Shown here: one piece after another, positions 5,446-6,674 of the stretch
Position numbering within the stretch: position 1 is the stretch's first letter
How the letters are laid out: each line of letters starts with the position of its first letter
Source: Bacillota bacterium
GTDB taxonomy: Bacteria; Bacillota; Clostridia; Oscillospirales; Ruminococcaceae
Assembly: GCA_023391005.1 (NCBI GenBank)
Contig: JAEWBS010000080.1
Location: 1 to 6,674, forward strand
Direction of reading: 5' to 3'
DNA length: 6,674 nt
The notes under the pieces: model-generated
What the model saw: only the letters and a program-made list of their open reading frames with translations
Database searches by the model: none
What the model was told of the DNA's origin: nothing
Program-made: the position numbers and the translations under genes

Positions 5446-6303
5446 ATGACAATGGAACGTTACCAGGAAATCGAGCACAGCCTTCACAAAAAATTCAGCA
5501 AGACCATTTGGAGCAAATTTGTCGGTGCAATCAAGGAATATGAGATGCTCTCGCCTGGCGATCGGGTCGCGGTCTGCATATCGGGCGGCAAAGATTCAAT
5601 GCTGCTCGCAAAGCTCATGCAGCAGCTGCACAAGGTCAGCGACTTTCCGTTTGAGCTGAAGTTTATGATCATGGACCCGGGCTATCTGCCTGAAAACCGT
5701 AAAATGATCGAAGACAACGCCAAGCTTTTGAATATTCCGGCCACGATTTTTGACACCAATATCTATGACTATGTTTTTAGCCAGCCGAAAAATCCCTGCT
5801 ACTTATGCTCGCGCATGCGCCGGGGCCATCTTTATGCGCAGGCCAAGGCGCTGGGCTGCAATAAAATCGCGCTGGGGCACCACTTTGACGATATGATCGA
5901 AACGGTGCTGATCAGTATTATTTATGGCTCGCAGGTGCGCACGATGATGCCCAAGCTGCGCAGCGACAATTTTGAGGGCATGGAGCTGATCCGCCCGCTT
6001 TATCTTGTCCGCGAGTCAGAGGTCATTCGCTGGAAGAACTACAACAAGCTGGAATTTTTGCAGTGTGCCTGCCGCTTTACCGAGTGTTCCACCAGTGACG
6101 AATCGGGCTCTAAGCGCGCCGAGATCAAGTCGATGATCGCCAAGCTCGAAAAGGGCAATTCTCAGGTGCCGCTGAATATTTTCCGCAGCGTGCACAACAT
6201 CAAGCTGGGCGCTGTTATCGGCTACACGCTAAACGGTGAGCAGCACAGCTTTCTCGACGATTACGATCAAGAAACCGGCGCGGGGTCGGACGACACATTT
6301 TAA
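5446..6303 (+). CDS. ttcA: TtcA-like tRNA 2-thiocytidine biosynthesis protein (PP-loop ATPase)
   Basis: A PP-loop (adenine nucleotide alpha-hydrolase) protein of 285 aa from the chosen start. It has the ATP-binding P-loop S-G-G-K-D-S at 46-51, a C-Y-L-C pair at 118-121 followed by R-M-R-R-G, G-H-H-F-D-D at 144-149, P-L-Y-L-V-R-E at 184-190, and C-A-C at 207-209. In characterised TtcA, a CxxC plus a third Cys hold a [4Fe-4S] cluster used to thiolate cytidine 32 of tRNA; here C118, C121 and one of C207/C209 are the candidates. An in-frame ATG at 5428 would add six residues, but it has no ribosome-binding site and would leave only about 17 bases of leader. The ATG at 5446 has GAGG at 5437-5440, five bases upstream; the ATG at 5452 is also possible. 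Family membership is secure. Whether this clostridial branch makes s2C32 itself is less certain. Confidence 0.85.
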   Translation: MTMERYQEIEHSLHKKFSKTIWSKFVGAIKEYEMLSPGDRVAVCISGGKDSMLLAKLMQQLHKVSDFPFELKFMIMDPGYLPENRKMIEDNAKLLNIPATIFDTNIYDYVFSQPKNPCYLCSRMRRGHLYAQAKALGCNKIALGHHFDDMIETVLISIIYGSQVRTMMPKLRSDNFEGMELIRPLYLVRESEVIRWKNYNKLEFLQCACRFTECSTSDESGSKRAEIKSMIAKLEKGNSQVPLNIFRSVHNIKLGAVIGYTLNGEQHSFLDDYDQETGAGSDDTF

Positions 6304-6311
6304 AATATGAG

Positions 6312-6348
6312 AATGGGGCGCGGCTTTTAAACCGCGCCCCCATTTTTT
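6312..6348. terminator. Terminator after the TtcA-like gene, shared with the convergent csoR gene
   Basis: The GC-rich stem pairs aatggggcgcgg (6312-6323) with ccgcgccccc-att (6332-6344, one bulged C) around an 8-base loop, and is followed by six T (6343-6348) on the + strand. It begins 8 bases after the stop codon. Only 5 bases separate the T run from the csoR stop codon on the - strand, so the hairpin may stop transcription from both sides. Confidence 0.87.
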
Positions 6349-6353
6349 ATATG

Positions 6354-6617
6354 CTATTTGGTCATGGTGTCGATCAGCTTCATCAACTCGTCGACCTTTT
6401 GCGCCGAGTTGCCCTGATCAATCGCTTCGAGCAGGCAGCCGTGCATGTGGGCAGCCACCACCTCGCGGTTGGCGCGGCGCAGAATCGCCTCGGTCGCCAT
6501 CAGCTGGGTCGAAATGTCAATACAGTAGCGGTCCTCCTCGACCATGCGCAGCAAGCCGTCAAGCTGGCCGCGCGCCGTTTTGAGTAACCGGGACACCTTT
6601 TCTTTATCCGCGCGCAT
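6354..6617 (-). CDS. csoR: CsoR/RcnR-family metal-sensing transcriptional repressor
   Basis: An 87-aa all-helical protein of the DUF156 family, with the typical R-L-x-x-A-R-G-Q-L-x-G opening (10-21), Y-C-I-D at 31-34 and H-M-H-G-C at 57-61. The copper-sensing triad of CsoR is C-H-C with spacing C-x24-H-x3-C, and it is met exactly by C32, H57 and C61. Sulfur-sensing CstR proteins keep the two Cys but lack this His, so copper(I) is the best guess. These repressors bind operator DNA as tetramers and release it on metal binding. The start is supported by AAGGGAAG at 6623-6630, five bases before the ATG. It begins 15 bases after the stop of a preceding - strand gene, so the two are probably co-transcribed. 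Its operator would lie outside the window. Confidence 0.9.
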   Translation of the reverse strand: MRADKEKVSRLLKTARGQLDGLLRMVEEDRYCIDISTQLMATEAILRRANREVVAAHMHGCLLEAIDQGNSAQKVDELMKLIDTMTK

Positions 6618-6632
6618 GATAACTTCCCTTTC

Positions 6633-6674
6633 TTAACCGCCGAACAGGCCTTTTTTCTCTTCGACCGAGACCGG
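6633..6674 (-). CDS. C-terminal end of an unidentified gene upstream of csoR (partial)
   Basis: On the - strand a frame open from the window edge reads P-V-S-V-E-E-K-K-G-L-F-G-G and stops with TAA at 6633-6635. That is 15 bases before csoR, whose ribosome-binding site lies in the gap. The ending E-E-K-K-G-L-F-G-G is typical of a real protein tail, but 13 residues are too few to name it. Its position suggests a metal- or thiol-related partner of csoR; that is inference. Confidence 0.5.
   Translation of the reverse strand, partial: PVSVEEKKGLFGG

Overview
The window looks like chromosome from a Gram-positive, anaerobic-type Firmicute, most likely an Oscillospirales/Clostridia gut lineage. The evidence is strong AGGAGG ribosome-binding sites, a thin-envelope CcdA plus membrane-anchored thioredoxin pair, a clostridial-style TtcA-like protein, secreted proteins ending in an NPxTG-type motif, and a CsoR-family repressor. 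The placement is inferred from gene style; no phylogenetic marker is present.

Left half (1-3422): two tandem + strand genes encode secreted paralogs of an unrecognised family (332 and 483 aa). Each is a full transcription unit: a conserved leader with a small hairpin, an identical ribosome-binding-site block, a signal peptide, a conserved body, an Asn/Gly-rich tail ending in N-P-x-T-G-A-A-L, and a closely related hairpin terminator. The whole unit was therefore duplicated. The second copy differs by one large in-frame insertion of about 147 residues, nearly half alanine and predicted to be helical/coiled-coil, placed near the N-terminus. The roughly 700-base gap between the copies appears non-coding. 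It contains strong hairpins and a GC-skewed block with four consecutive G5 tracts.

Middle (3441-5126, - strand): a two-gene operon, ccdA followed by a thioredoxin-fold protein fused to a C-terminal rhodanese domain. CcdA would carry electrons across the membrane to the extracytoplasmic CxxC of the partner, and the rhodanese domain adds a possible sulfur-transfer function. The operon converges on the second secreted gene, with a hairpin terminator between them.

Right part: a 300-base divergent intergenic region (5127-5427) holds a good sigma-A-type promoter for a TtcA-like tRNA-thiolation protein (+ strand), and a nested inverted-repeat structure in the leader of ccdA. The TtcA-like gene converges, across a shared terminator, on a CsoR-family metal-sensing repressor (- strand). 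The repressor is the downstream gene of an operon whose preceding gene is cut by the window edge.

The most unusual content is the secreted paralog pair: a presumably surface-located family of unknown function that has gained an alanine-rich helical domain in one copy, carries a sorting-like motif with no membrane anchor, and has a conserved, possibly structured leader.
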